Shown: in pieces, positions 9,242 through 17,642 of the stretch
Layout of the letters: each line of letters starts with the position of its first letter
Position numbering within the stretch: the first letter of the stretch is position 1
Assembly (NCBI GenBank): GCA_003225495.1
Contig: QIAJ01000128.1
Span: 47,328-111,327, forward strand
Direction: 5' to 3'
DNA from: Acidobacteriota bacterium
GTDB taxonomy: Bacteria; Acidobacteriota; Terriglobia; Terriglobales; Acidobacteriaceae
Length of the DNA stretch: 64,000 nt
The notes under the pieces: generated by a model
Database searches by the model: none
Seen by the model: the letters and a program-made list of their open reading frames with translations, nothing else
Told to the model about the DNA's origin: nothing
Position numbers and translations under genes: made by a program

Positions 9242-9804
9242 GCGCGGCTCATCTGTTTGTTCAGCCAGAGGCGCGCCGTCGTCCAGTCTCGCTTGACGGT
9301 AGCCGGCGAGACGCCCAGAAACTGCGAAGTCTCCTCGATCGACAGTCCTCCGAAAAAGCGCAGCTCCACGATCCGGCCCTGTTGCGGGTCCAGCCGAGAG
9401 AGCTCGTTCAGGGCATCGTCGAGCGCGACCAGGCTGATCTCTCGGGCCCCGGGTAGAGCGGTGGCTTCGTCCAGCACGACTTTGAGACCGCCATCGCGTT
9501 TCGCCGCGCGATGGCCGCGAGCGTAGTCCACGAGTATCTGACGCATCAATTGAGCCGAGACGGCAAAGAAATCAGATCGCCTCTCGAAATACACCTTTTC
9601 TCGTTTGGTCAGGCGTACATAGGCTTCATGCACGAGGGCGGTGCTCTGGAGAGTGTGTCCGGGACGTTCCTTGCGCAGGCACTGGTGCGCCAGGCGGCGC
9701 AGATCGGCATAGACCAGCGGCATCAGGGCTTGCAGCGCTTCGGAGTCACCCGCTTGCCACTTACCCAGTAGCTCACTGACAGGCTTGGTTGAAAGACGAG
9801 ACAC
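9238..9804 (-). CDS. ECF-like RNA polymerase sigma factor (TIGR02999-type)
   Basis: 188 residues. Region 2 runs through ALVHEAYVRLTKRE and FFAVSAQLMRQILVDYARGHRAAKR, and region 4 contains the helix-turn-helix GGLSIEETSQFLGVSPATVKRDW. The DYARGHRAAKR style is that of the ECF-like group paired with PD40-propeller kinases in Acidobacteriota and Planctomycetes. The gene is first in a two-gene unit with the kinase (ATGA overlap), which fits regulation of sigma activity by phosphorylation; that link is inferred. No anti-sigma gene is adjacent. Confidence 0.9.
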   Translation of the reverse strand: MSRLSTKPVSELLGKWQAGDSEALQALMPLVYADLRRLAHQCLRKERPGHTLQSTALVHEAYVRLTKREKVYFERRSDFFAVSAQLMRQILVDYARGHRAAKRDGGLKVVLDEATALPGAREISLVALDDALNELSRLDPQQGRIVELRFFGGLSIEETSQFLGVSPATVKRDWTTARLWLNKQMSRA

Positions 9805-10040
9805 TTTCCTACTCTCGAGTGCGGCAGGGGAAAGCCGAGTTGCGACTCAAGATATCCCCGAGCCGGAACAAAGTCAACCTATTGAAAAGACAACCTTTTG
9901 TTAAGGAAGTATTGGAGCGCAGTAACTCGAAACAAGAAATTGTTCCATGGCATGAGCCAAACGCGGCCGAAATCTCGCTGAGACAAGATGAGAGCGAACC
10001 ACATCGGGAGCAGTTGGTCCCAACTCACTCGGAGGACAAT

Positions 10041-10529
10041 ATGCGATTCACCAAGATTAACAAAGCAATCTCAATTCTCGCTGCGATAGCGTTCCTAGTC
10101 GCTGGAGCCGCCGCTCAGAAGAACAGTAAACGCCTGACTTGCCAATCCGTTGGCGGAATGCTGATGACGAACCTGGGAGCGATCGACGCCAGCACCACGA
10201 TGGGGCCGGTTACGGGCGACTTGAAGGGGTCGGTTAGCAGCACCGTCGTGAGCACCGAGGTCATCGGGAATAACCTCGTATTCCACATCCAGCATCACTG
10301 GGTCACCGAATCGGGAGACACGCTCTCCTTTGACCAGGCGACCGCCACCTCGACAGCAGTGGCCCCCGGCCTCTACGCGATCATCACCTACCCCGTTCAC
10401 CTCAGCGGTGGGACCGGCAAGTTCGCCCAAGTAACTGGAGATTTCACCAACATCGGGGAGGTTGACCTGAACACCGGTCAGATCGTACTGCGCTACTCCG
10501 GGCAGCTTTGTTCCCCGAAAGGTAACTAG
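10041..10529 (+). CDS. Secreted hypothetical protein, beta-rich
   Basis: 162 residues from the ATG at 10041, selected because GGAGG lies at 10031-10035 and a signal peptide follows directly (ISILAAIAFLVAGAAAQ). The mature part is rich in Thr, Gly and Val with repeated short strands (GPVTGDLKGSVSSTVVS, SGGTGKFAQVTGDFTNIGEV), reminiscent of small barrel proteins of the allene-oxide-cyclase-like type; this is only a resemblance. It is followed 77 bases on by another small secreted protein with a similar GTG-G composition, possibly a distant paralogue. Function unknown. Confidence 0.65.
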   Translation: MRFTKINKAISILAAIAFLVAGAAAQKNSKRLTCQSVGGMLMTNLGAIDASTTMGPVTGDLKGSVSSTVVSTEVIGNNLVFHIQHHWVTESGDTLSFDQATATSTAVAPGLYAIITYPVHLSGGTGKFAQVTGDFTNIGEVDLNTGQIVLRYSGQLCSPKGN

Positions 10530-10606
10530 TCCGCTGCCCGGCGGCTCGTGGAGGACAGTGGAGGCAAAAGAGTGTTTGTAAGGATTTTTGGAGATAGGAG
10601 AAGAAG

Positions 10607-11092
10607 ATGAAAACCAATTTGAAGCGCGCCGCTATGGTGTTACTCGTGATAGCCGGCCTGGCAGCTCTTACCGGCAGCAAGGCATTCAAGCTGCATGCGA
10701 ACCCCCAAGTCTGCACGACCGCGATTTTGCACGGCGGATACGGAGCCGGCACCACTGGCCTGATCAACACTTCCGGCGATCCCAATGACATCCGGATCAA
10801 GACCTTTGTGCCCTTCGCAGAAGCGGTCTATTTTTTGTTCGACGGTCACGGAAACCTCTCTGGCTCTTCCACGGCGGATTTCGGCGGCTCGGCGTTTCCC
10901 GTCACCTTTACCGGCACTTACGCGGTCAATGGCAATTGCACTGGCAGTCTCACAGTGGACGCCGGCGCAAGCGGCATCGTGCACCGCGATCTCGTGATTG
11001 TTGACGCCGGCAAAGAAGTAGAGTTTGTGAGCACTGATTCCGGCGTAGTAATCGCTGGGTATATGAAGAAGCAGCGCGTGGACGGGGAATAG
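10607..11092 (+). CDS. Secreted hypothetical protein
   Basis: 161 residues with a signal peptide (residues 1-32, MVLLVIAGLAALTGSKAF) and a purine-rich ribosome binding region just before the ATG. The mature protein holds GHGNLSGSSTADFGG and FTGTYAVNGNCTGSLTV, a pattern seen in small exported acidobacterial proteins with a tandem beta layout. Two Cys residues (CTTAI and NCTGS) could form a disulfide. It lies on the same strand as the gene ending at 10529 and just before the convergently oriented integrase. No function can be assigned. Confidence 0.6.
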   Translation: MKTNLKRAAMVLLVIAGLAALTGSKAFKLHANPQVCTTAILHGGYGAGTTGLINTSGDPNDIRIKTFVPFAEAVYFLFDGHGNLSGSSTADFGGSAFPVTFTGTYAVNGNCTGSLTVDAGASGIVHRDLVIVDAGKEVEFVSTDSGVVIAGYMKKQRVDGE

Positions 11093-11206
11093 GTTGGTCG
11101 CGGCTAGATCGTTCGGCGTTCTAGTACGCCAAACTTTCAGAGGGTTCCTGCGCATGGAGCTAACGCCAAACTGGCCTTCGAACACGCCCCAACAGAACGC
11201 CGACAA

Positions 11207-12721
11207 CTACACCATACTTAACTTGACTGCAAACCCTCTCAACTTGCCATGTTGCGAGGCAAAAATCTCGTTCACCTTATTACGCACATGCTGGCTGCGA
11301 GACGGCTTCAAATACCGCATGGTCGATTCCATGTCCGAGTGACCGAGCCACTGCTGAACCGTGCGAAGATCGACCCCCGCCCAGAGGCATCGGGTTGCGA
11401 ACGTAGCCCTGAATTTGTGTAGCCAGAAATTGTATTTATCCAGCTTCCCACCCTCGGCGACCGCCTTCAGACTATCTAGGAAATCGAGCTTGGGATTGCA
11501 CCCGGAGGTCGGAAAGACGAGGCTACACCGCTTGTCAGACTTCGCTTTCCACGCCTTCAGACTCTTCACCAGCTTTGAAGGAATGGGAATCTCCCGCTCC
11601 TTGTACGCCTTCGGTGTCCACCCTCGGTCCGGCTTGTGGCTCACACGAACGGTGCCAGCAGTGAGGTTGACGTCCGACCAGTACGCATACATGACTTCCT
11701 GCTCACGCATTCCTGTCATCAGGAAGAATTCATACCAGAGCCGTTCTTCGGAGTCACACGCCGCGAACAATTTATCCAGTTCCTCATCCTCGTAGATCTC
11801 TGGTTCTTCTTCGGTGTACCGCGGCCAATCGTTCTTGCTGGCCAGACCGCGAATCCCTTGCGCTTTCAGAAACGTCATCACGTTCTCATACTTGTTGTAC
11901 ACGCTGCGTGGTGCCTGGTCTTTCTCGTCACGCAGGAACGCGGAGAACTTCAGCAGGTCCTTCCGATCGATCTCTTCGAGATTGAGCTTGTGGCAGGATT
12001 CTACGAAGTACGAAAGGGCTGTCGAATATGCGGCAAGAGTCTTCGGTTTCTTTGTGAGCTTGGTTTCGTCAAGAAACTCTGTGACGGCTGCGGCTACCGA
12101 TCGGTGCCCGTTGTGACCGTTTTCAGGCATCACAGAAACGCCGTTGTTCACTGCGTTCAACTCGGCTTCTTTGCGCTGGCGTCGGGCGCTGGCGTCGGCC
12201 GAGTCTTTGCCCACCGACAGACGCACTCGTTTTGCGCCTTCGCGCCACTCAAGGTAATAGGCCCCTTCCAGATGTCTCTCTTCTTTTCCATCCACCAGCA
12301 CGACATCGGGCTTAACTCGGCCGTTTGCGGACTGAGCGACGGGGCAGTAACGCATGCCATTCCCGGTCTGAACCCGCTTCGTGAGATTGACGGAATATCC
12401 GCCCGACCGCATAACGAACCGCTTCTGATTTTCTCGACGCGTGACATATTCGAGATTTGAAGCGGCATTGTTGGTATAGTCGCCGTCCTTGTGCGTTGTC
12501 TCGTGCGCGGCCGGGCAGTCGCCTAGAAACGAAGCGGCGACCAATCCATGAACGGTACACTTTCGCTGGAATCCGTCGCTCGACAGGGTGACGTAGAGTC
12601 TCCCGTTTTTCATTCGGGTGGGCTGAAGAATTTTGCTGGTGTGGATGTTGCGAACGTGTCCTTGGTCCGAAACCTGATAAATGCCGTCGTATCCAGAGAC
12701 ATCGCGCCATTGATCGGCCAT
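11207..12721 (-). CDS. Tyrosine recombinase/integrase fused to N-terminal NUMOD4-HNH nuclease module
   Basis: 504 residues in one uninterrupted frame. Residues 5-30 (W5, GYDGIYQVSDQGHVRN) match NUMOD4, and 57-95 (VHGLVAASFLG, then ETTHKDGDYTNNAASNLEYVT; His58, His77, Asn84/85, Asn89) match the HNH_3 family of homing endonucleases. From about residue 104 (MRSGGYSVNLTKRV) the protein reads like an ordinary acidobacterial integrase: arm-binding domain (YYLEWREGAKRVRLSVG), SAM-like core-binding domain (about 207-300) and catalytic domain with Arg339 (GMREQE), His435 and Arg438 (HKFR), His461 (GHSD) and Tyr470 (MRYL). AGGAG stands about 10 bases before the ATG. The gene starts 93 bases from the 3' end of tRNA-Ser, the usual integration site. 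Confidence 0.88.
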   Translation of the reverse strand: MADQWRDVSGYDGIYQVSDQGHVRNIHTSKILQPTRMKNGRLYVTLSSDGFQRKCTVHGLVAASFLGDCPAAHETTHKDGDYTNNAASNLEYVTRRENQKRFVMRSGGYSVNLTKRVQTGNGMRYCPVAQSANGRVKPDVVLVDGKEERHLEGAYYLEWREGAKRVRLSVGKDSADASARRQRKEAELNAVNNGVSVMPENGHNGHRSVAAAVTEFLDETKLTKKPKTLAAYSTALSYFVESCHKLNLEEIDRKDLLKFSAFLRDEKDQAPRSVYNKYENVMTFLKAQGIRGLASKNDWPRYTEEEPEIYEDEELDKLFAACDSEERLWYEFFLMTGMREQEVMYAYWSDVNLTAGTVRVSHKPDRGWTPKAYKEREIPIPSKLVKSLKAWKAKSDKRCSLVFPTSGCNPKLDFLDSLKAVAEGGKLDKYNFWLHKFRATFATRCLWAGVDLRTVQQWLGHSDMESTMRYLKPSRSQHVRNKVNEIFASQHGKLRGFAVKLSMV

Positions 12722-12792
12722 ACCGCACTGCTCCTGTGACGGGGATTAAAAGGTATACCCCGTGGACTCAGTGTAGGTATCACCGACTTGCA

Positions 12793-12814
12793 AGTACTAG
12801 ATAACTAAAGTACT
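12793..12814. repeat. Paired AGTACT palindromes abutting the tRNA-Ser 3' end
   Basis: Two identical self-complementary hexamers AGTACT (12793-12798 and 12809-12814) are separated by 10 bases. The second ends on the final base of the tRNA-Ser CCA end. Located between the integrase start and the tRNA, this could be a recombinase binding or crossover site, but no second copy flanking an island was found by eye, so the assignment is tentative. Confidence 0.35.
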
Positions 12815-12903
12815 GGCGGAGAGGGAGGGATTCGAACCCCCGATACCCTTTCAGGTATGCCGGTTTTCAAGACCGGAGCCATCAACCACTCGGCCACCTC
12901 TCC
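12814..12903 (-). tRNA. tRNA-Ser (anticodon UGA)
   Basis: Read on the minus strand, the acceptor GGAGAGG (12897-12903) pairs with CCTCTCC (12818-12824), followed by discriminator G and encoded CCA (12814-12816). The anticodon stem CCGGT/ACCGG encloses loop CTTGAAA with anticodon TGA. A long variable arm (CATACC...GGTATC) marks a class II serine tRNA, and the T arm GGTTCGAATCC is standard. It decodes UCA. An integrase gene lies directly downstream of its 3' end. Confidence 0.97.
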
Positions 12904-12988
12904 GGTAATTACAGTTTTACTACAATCTCCGAATTCGCGAGAAAAACCACGTGGCCTTTCGCGGGCCGGGGCGGCCGCATCAGCTGGT

Positions 12989-14041
12989 TCATTTCGTCCC
13001 ATTGGGATACACCAGAATCTTGCTCGCTTCGCCTGTTTTCAGGCGCGCCATGGCCTTCGAAAAATCTTTCATCGGAATCCGGTCGGTAATGACGGGATGC
13101 AGATCGAGTTTGCCGCTTTTCAGAAGAGCCGTCATCTGGTACCAGGTCTGGTACATACGGCGCCCGTTGATGCCCTGGATCGTCAGGCCTTTGAAAATAA
13201 TGTCTTCGGAGAAGTTGAGCGGAATGGGCTTGCTGGTGAGGCCCAGAAGAGAGATGCGTCCGCCGCGCCGGACGATGTCGAAGGCCGTTCGGATCGCATC
13301 GGGATGGCCCGCCATCTCGAGAACTACGTCGACTCCCAATCCGCCTGTTCGCTCGTTGACGATCTTGCGAACCTCCTCTTTCGAGGGGTCGAGCACGACG
13401 TCGGCGTGCATTTTTGTAGCGAGCTTGCGCCGATGTTCATTGACTTCTATAGCGAAGACAGTAGTTGCGCCCACCGCGCGGGCTACCGCAATCGAGAATA
13501 GGCCGATCGGTCCGCATCCGGTGACCGCGACGGTCTTGGCGGCAATCTCGCCGGCAAGAACCGAGTGCACCGCATTGCCGAGAGGATCGAGAATCGAGGC
13601 GTACTCCTGAGGAATAGCCGGATCGAGTTTCCAGATATTCGACTCGGGAATCACCACGTATTCCGCGAAGGCGCCGTCGGCGTCGACTCCGATGATCTTC
13701 ACGTTCTGACAGATATGGGCATCGCCAGTCCGGCATTGCAGACATTTGCCGCAGGCAACATGCATTTCGGCGGAAACAAAATCGCCTTCTTTCACACTCG
13801 TGACTTCATCGCCGAAGGCGACGACTTCGCCACAGAATTCGTGGCCCGGAATCAGCGGCGGATGGATGCGTCCCTGGGCCCAGCGGTCCCACTCGTAAAT
13901 ATGCAGGTCGGTGCCGCAGATGGAGGCGACTTTGACTTTGACCAGGACATCGTTGCGTCCGTAGCTGGGAACTGTAACTTCGCGAATCTCCGCGCCCGGC
14001 GCGGCTTCCGGCTTCACCACCGCGAGCATGGTATCGGGCAT
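12989..14041 (-). CDS. tdh: L-threonine 3-dehydrogenase
   Basis: 350 residues, the usual length for this zinc medium-chain dehydrogenase, which oxidises L-threonine to 2-amino-3-ketobutyrate with NAD+. The catalytic zinc region is visible (ASICGTDLHIYEWD with GHEFCGEV), as are the four-Cys structural zinc loop (CGKCLQCRTGDAHIC) and the nucleotide fold (VAVTGCGPIGLFSIAVARAVGA). GITGINGR-like QGINGRRMYQTW near the C-terminus is typical of Tdh over other alcohol dehydrogenases. The partner enzyme 2-amino-3-ketobutyrate CoA ligase (kbl) is in the window at 43167 but not adjacent. A purine-rich GGAG-like site precedes the ATG. Confidence 0.95.
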   Translation of the reverse strand: MPDTMLAVVKPEAAPGAEIREVTVPSYGRNDVLVKVKVASICGTDLHIYEWDRWAQGRIHPPLIPGHEFCGEVVAFGDEVTSVKEGDFVSAEMHVACGKCLQCRTGDAHICQNVKIIGVDADGAFAEYVVIPESNIWKLDPAIPQEYASILDPLGNAVHSVLAGEIAAKTVAVTGCGPIGLFSIAVARAVGATTVFAIEVNEHRRKLATKMHADVVLDPSKEEVRKIVNERTGGLGVDVVLEMAGHPDAIRTAFDIVRRGGRISLLGLTSKPIPLNFSEDIIFKGLTIQGINGRRMYQTWYQMTALLKSGKLDLHPVITDRIPMKDFSKAMARLKTGEASKILVYPNGTK

Positions 14042-14198
14042 GGAGTCTCCCTTTTAAAGAAAGGAATTATCAGTACAAACGGGTTATTTTAACACTCGGA
14101 GTAGAATGGCTTGATCCCTTGAATCTTTTATTGCGATGCGAATGCAGTATCGATATTACGGCCCTTATCATTGAACCGCTAGTGGCAGAATCACAGAA

Positions 14199-14756
14199 TC
14201 AAGTCTTGTATGTGCCGCGAGAAAATCCCTTCTGATTTCCGGAGTTGAACTCTTCGGACTTGCCACGCGGAATGCTCAACGTCTTCCAACCGGATGAACG
14301 CAGATGTTTGGACAGGAAAACAATTTGTCCAGTGTGCTGGGCATAGTGGGCGAGGGCCCGGTTCAGCGCCTGCATCACGGTGTGCGGCTCCTTTCGGATG
14401 GTAATCGTGCGCGAGACGTCTTCGGGCTTGAGGGAGTCGAGGGTCGAGAGAATGCGTGACCAACCTTCCTCCCACCAGCGCATAACCTCTTCGCGGGTGG
14501 TATCGGTAGACATTTCGAACTCTTTATCGCGGAAGCGGTCAGGCTTCTCTCCGTCGGTGGTCAGGAAGTCGGTGAATCGGGAGCGCGCATTTCCTGCAAT
14601 GTGCTTCACGATGATGGCTACCGAATTCGATTCGGGGTCTATGGTGGCGAAGAATTCCTCGTCATCGAGTTGGGACATGGCGGTTTCCGCCATCCGCTTG
14701 TGGCCGCGCAACTGGCGGCGGATTTCGTTGAGATACAGGTAAGCGAACCCTGTCAT
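14199..14756 (-). CDS. DUF1572 (DinB-like) protein
   Basis: 185 residues, all-helical in appearance, with the DUF1572 pattern: ATIDPESNSVAIIVKHIAGNARSR near residues 38-60 and LAHYAQHTGQIVFLSKHL near 134-151, whose His residues would be the DinB-type metal ligands. FLTTDGEKPDRFRDKEFE lies between. Members are small cytoplasmic proteins of the DinB/YfiT fold, some being thiol-dependent transferases; the reaction here is unknown. It stands alone on the minus strand about 160 bases from tdh. Confidence 0.8.
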   Translation of the reverse strand: MTGFAYLYLNEIRRQLRGHKRMAETAMSQLDDEEFFATIDPESNSVAIIVKHIAGNARSRFTDFLTTDGEKPDRFRDKEFEMSTDTTREEVMRWWEEGWSRILSTLDSLKPEDVSRTITIRKEPHTVMQALNRALAHYAQHTGQIVFLSKHLRSSGWKTLSIPRGKSEEFNSGNQKGFSRGTYKT

Positions 14757-15048
14757 ACGGACTCCAAAATTGCAGAAGCAAGACTATAGATTGATGAAAT
14801 GATTCGCGGTTTCTTATTTTTTCTACAATCGGCGGTGCGGGCCGCTTCGATTTATGCTTGTACTAACCCGCAAACGCAGCAGTTCTTACTTCCTCAAAAG
14901 AGACCTCAGGCCGGATCCGCTTCGTTCCGACCCTCGTTTTCAGGACCTCAAACGCCGCGTGGAATTTCTGCAACAATTTCCCGGGCCAATTCGGCACTGA
15001 CTGCAGCTCCGATGATTTCACTCTGCAATCTGACTTCTCACCCTGTAA

Positions 15049-15798
15049 TTAGACATCGCACGCAACTCGAAAGCCATAGTCAGCGTACTTGAAATCCGGA
15101 GAGATGCTTGAACGTGTGGCGCAGCGCGAAATCTTGATGTGGTGACGCCACGATCCCCCGCGAGATGAGCGGCGCCCACCCGTTTCCGGCCCCCGCGGAT
15201 TCCGCTCGGGCGAGACTGCGTAGTAGTCCGGCGCGTACCAGTCACTGCACCACTCGTGGACGTTGTCGCACATGTTGAAGAGTCCGAATTCATTAGGAGC
15301 AGCACGGCCGACCGGGTCGGGACCGGTCTTCCAGCGGTCGGCATAATCGGGGAGTGTTTCGGGCGGGTTGTCGCCCCACGGAAACAGAGCGCCTTCGCGG
15401 TCTCCGCGCGCGGCACGTTCCTATTCGGCTTCCGTAGGAAGCCGGAATCGGCGCCTGGTTTCTGCGCTGAGCCACTCGCAGTAGCGGACCGCCTCGAACC
15501 ATGAGATTCCTACGACCGGTTGTTCGGGATGATTGAAATTGGGGTCGTTCCAGAAAGCTGGCGGAAGGGATTTCGTGTCGCGAAGAAAGCGGATGCAGTC
15601 AGCGTTGGTAACTTGGCAGGCGGCGAACAGGAAGTTGTCCACCCATACGCGGTGGACTGGTTGCTCATTGTCCTGGCCGACATTCGAGCCCATCAAGAAG
15701 GAGCCAGCGGGAATCGAGAGGGTACTGGGAAGAGCCCTGCGGATTGGGAGAGAAGGTTTGCTGCCTGCACGAGTTTGTACCTCGGCTAAAGCCTGAAT
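15049..15798 (-). pseudogene. Formylglycine-generating-enzyme-like (SUMF1) gene inactivated by an amber codon
   Basis: One frame encodes, in order, PAGSFLMGSN, then WVDNFLFAACQVTNADCIRF, PVVGISWFEAVRYCEWLS, RLPTEAE, an in-frame TAG at 15421-15423, then ERAARGD, LFPWGDN, FGLFNMCDNVHEWCSDWY, SSRGGSWRHH and YGFRVACDV. These are the consecutive landmarks of the FGE-sulfatase/SUMF1 domain. TAG replaces the conserved Trp codon (LPTEAEWE), a single-base change from TGG. The conserved PAGSF lies upstream of the only usable start (TTG 15696), and that frame holds no start back to a stop at about 15799, so the N-terminus is lost as well. Two lesions argue for a true pseudogene rather than a sequencing error. 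Confidence 0.85.
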
Positions 15799-15883
15799 TC
15801 AAAACTGTTCATATCGCAGCGACAAAGTCCTGTGCCCCAGCTACACCCACAAAATCTACGCGCCTGGGAATGCCCGCTCATCA

Positions 15884-16567
15884 TTATTTCGCAGCGTGAT
15901 TATTCCGCAGCGTGCGGACTACGTCTTCAATTCTATTTTCCTGAAAGAGGCGGATGGCGGCGACTCCGGCGGCGCCCGCTTCGAGACACGAGATCGCGTT
16001 CTCAAGAGTAACCCCGCCCAGCGCCAGGACCGGGATCCTTACCTGGCACGCTTCGCCGAGAGCGGCCAGGCCTGCAGCAGCAGTTCTCACTTTTTCGAAA
16101 ACCGGGGCGAAGAGCGCGAAGTCGGCGTTTTCGGATTCGGCGCGCAGGACATCTTCTGTTGTGTGACAGGCCACTGTGATTACCGGCTGCCTGCGGGCGA
16201 GGGCGCCAGCGCCACACAGGGTCCAGATTTGCCGGACTTCCGCGGGCGAGATGTCATTCGAAGGCAGGTGGACGCCCGCGGCGCCGACCGCAAGGCTGAT
16301 ATCAGTGCGGGAGTTGATGAGAAGACTGGTCGTTAGTCGCTGGTCGCTGGTCACCGCCTGTCCAGCTTCATGAAGCACGCGAACAGCCTCGCGTGCCAGT
16401 CCTTCCAATTCGCGCGCAGTGAGATCTTTTTCCCTGAGCTGGATGTAATCCACTCCGGCTTGCGCGGCTTCGGCGATTTTGGCGAGCAGAGCGCGTCGGC
16501 GGGCGGCTTCGTCGCCACGGAATTGAGACCGGTCGGTGATGTAGTAGAGCAGACAGCGGGGAGCCAT
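15884..16567 (-). CDS. thiE: Thiamine-phosphate synthase
   Basis: 227 residues from the ATG at 16567, giving MAPRCLLYYITDRSQF, the classic ThiE beginning; an ATG at 16675 would add a basic tail overlapping the next gene. The TIM-barrel landmarks are YIQLREKDL (pyrophosphate/HMP side), LLINSRTDISLAVGAAGVHLPS, VACHTTEDVLRAESENADFALFAPVFE and LALGGVTLENAISCLEAGAAGVAAIRLF. The enzyme joins hydroxymethylpyrimidine diphosphate and thiazole phosphate. TenI-like paralogues share this layout; no other thiamine genes or TPP riboswitch are nearby, so the TenI alternative cannot be excluded. Confidence 0.85.
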   Translation of the reverse strand: MAPRCLLYYITDRSQFRGDEAARRRALLAKIAEAAQAGVDYIQLREKDLTARELEGLAREAVRVLHEAGQAVTSDQRLTTSLLINSRTDISLAVGAAGVHLPSNDISPAEVRQIWTLCGAGALARRQPVITVACHTTEDVLRAESENADFALFAPVFEKVRTAAAGLAALGEACQVRIPVLALGGVTLENAISCLEAGAAGVAAIRLFQENRIEDVVRTLRNNHAAK

Positions 16568-16634
16568 CAGGAGCCAGCGTACTACGGCGGAAGCCAAGCC
16601 TACGAGGATACGCGGGCTAGAGCGCGGGCCGCAC

Positions 16635-17522
16635 TTACGGCCTGGTTTTGGCGATTTCGGGCGCGGCGGCTTCACCGGTGCGTTTCGGCTGTTGCGGTCC
16701 GAGGTGGTATTTGGTGAGATTTTCCTTCAGGAACTCGAAACCTTCTTCAGGAGAGTCAACGATCTTCAACAAGTTAAGGTCCTCGGGCGAGATGACCCCC
16801 GCATCAGCCATGGCTTCGAAGTTGATGATCTTGTTCCAGTACTTGCTTCCGTAAATGACAACAAAGATTTTCTTGGCCAGCTTTTCCGTCTGCGCAAGCG
16901 TCATGATTTCGAACAGCTCGTCAAGAGTCCCGAAACCACCAGGGAAAATCACCAGCGCTTTCGCCAGATAAGCGAACCAGAACTTCCTCATGAAAAAGTA
17001 ATGGAACTCGAAGTTGAGTGCGGGCGTGATGTAAGGATTGGGGTTCTGCTCGAACGGCAGATTGATGTTCAGGCCGATCGTCTTGCCCCCGGCTTCCTGC
17101 GCCCCCAGGTTGGCGCCTTCCATGATCCCGGGACCACCGCCGGTGGTCACCACGAAACGGTGGCGCTTGGCCGGAATCTGACTGGACCATTCGGTGAGCA
17201 TGTACGCAAGGCGGCGGGCGTCTTCGTAGTAGCGCGCCATGTCCACACCAGCCTGAGCGCGCTTCATATAAGCAGCCTGCTGCGCGGCTGCCGCCCCGGT
17301 GCGATTTCCCCGCACTTCGGTCAGCCGATCGCCGGCGTTCTGCAAGTTCTGGAAACGGGCCGATCCGAAGAAGACGACCGTATCCTGGATCTGCTCGCGG
17401 CGGAAGCGGGCAAGCGGCTCGATATACTCGGACAGAATGCGCAAAACCCGCCCGTCGGGACTCTTCAGGAACTGCTCGTTCTCGTAGGCGAGAGGGGCGG
17501 GCTGAAGTATTTTCTTATCCAT
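16635..17522 (-). CDS. LOG-family (TIGR00730-type) nucleotide 5'-monophosphate phosphoribohydrolase-like protein
   Basis: 295 residues. The Rossmann-like core has GGGPGIMEGANLGA and PGGFGTLDELFEIMT, the two signature motifs of the LOG/lysine-decarboxylase-like family, whose members release free cytokinin-type or purine bases from nucleoside monophosphates. An N-terminal extension of about 100 residues, with IQDTVVFFGSARF, makes it longer than the minimal LOG proteins (about 190 residues) and matches the long bacterial group. It lies upstream of thiE on the same strand with 67 bases between them. The substrate is unknown. Confidence 0.88.
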   Translation of the reverse strand: MDKKILQPAPLAYENEQFLKSPDGRVLRILSEYIEPLARFRREQIQDTVVFFGSARFQNLQNAGDRLTEVRGNRTGAAAAQQAAYMKRAQAGVDMARYYEDARRLAYMLTEWSSQIPAKRHRFVVTTGGGPGIMEGANLGAQEAGGKTIGLNINLPFEQNPNPYITPALNFEFHYFFMRKFWFAYLAKALVIFPGGFGTLDELFEIMTLAQTEKLAKKIFVVIYGSKYWNKIINFEAMADAGVISPEDLNLLKIVDSPEEGFEFLKENLTKYHLGPQQPKRTGEAAAPEIAKTRP

Positions 17523-17642
17523 AAAGTCGTTCGCTACTCGTGGTCGTTCGCGCTCTCATTCAAGTTTGCAGGTTTTTCATCATCGGATCGTTTGCAGCAG
17601 TCGAGGGAGCCAACGACAAACGACCGTCGACCGACGACGCTT

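Noticed and set aside
11636..12460. Long open frame (274 codons) on the plus strand opposite the integrase
   Set aside because: Shadow of the integrase frame; no domain, no ribosome binding site and composition set by the opposite strand.
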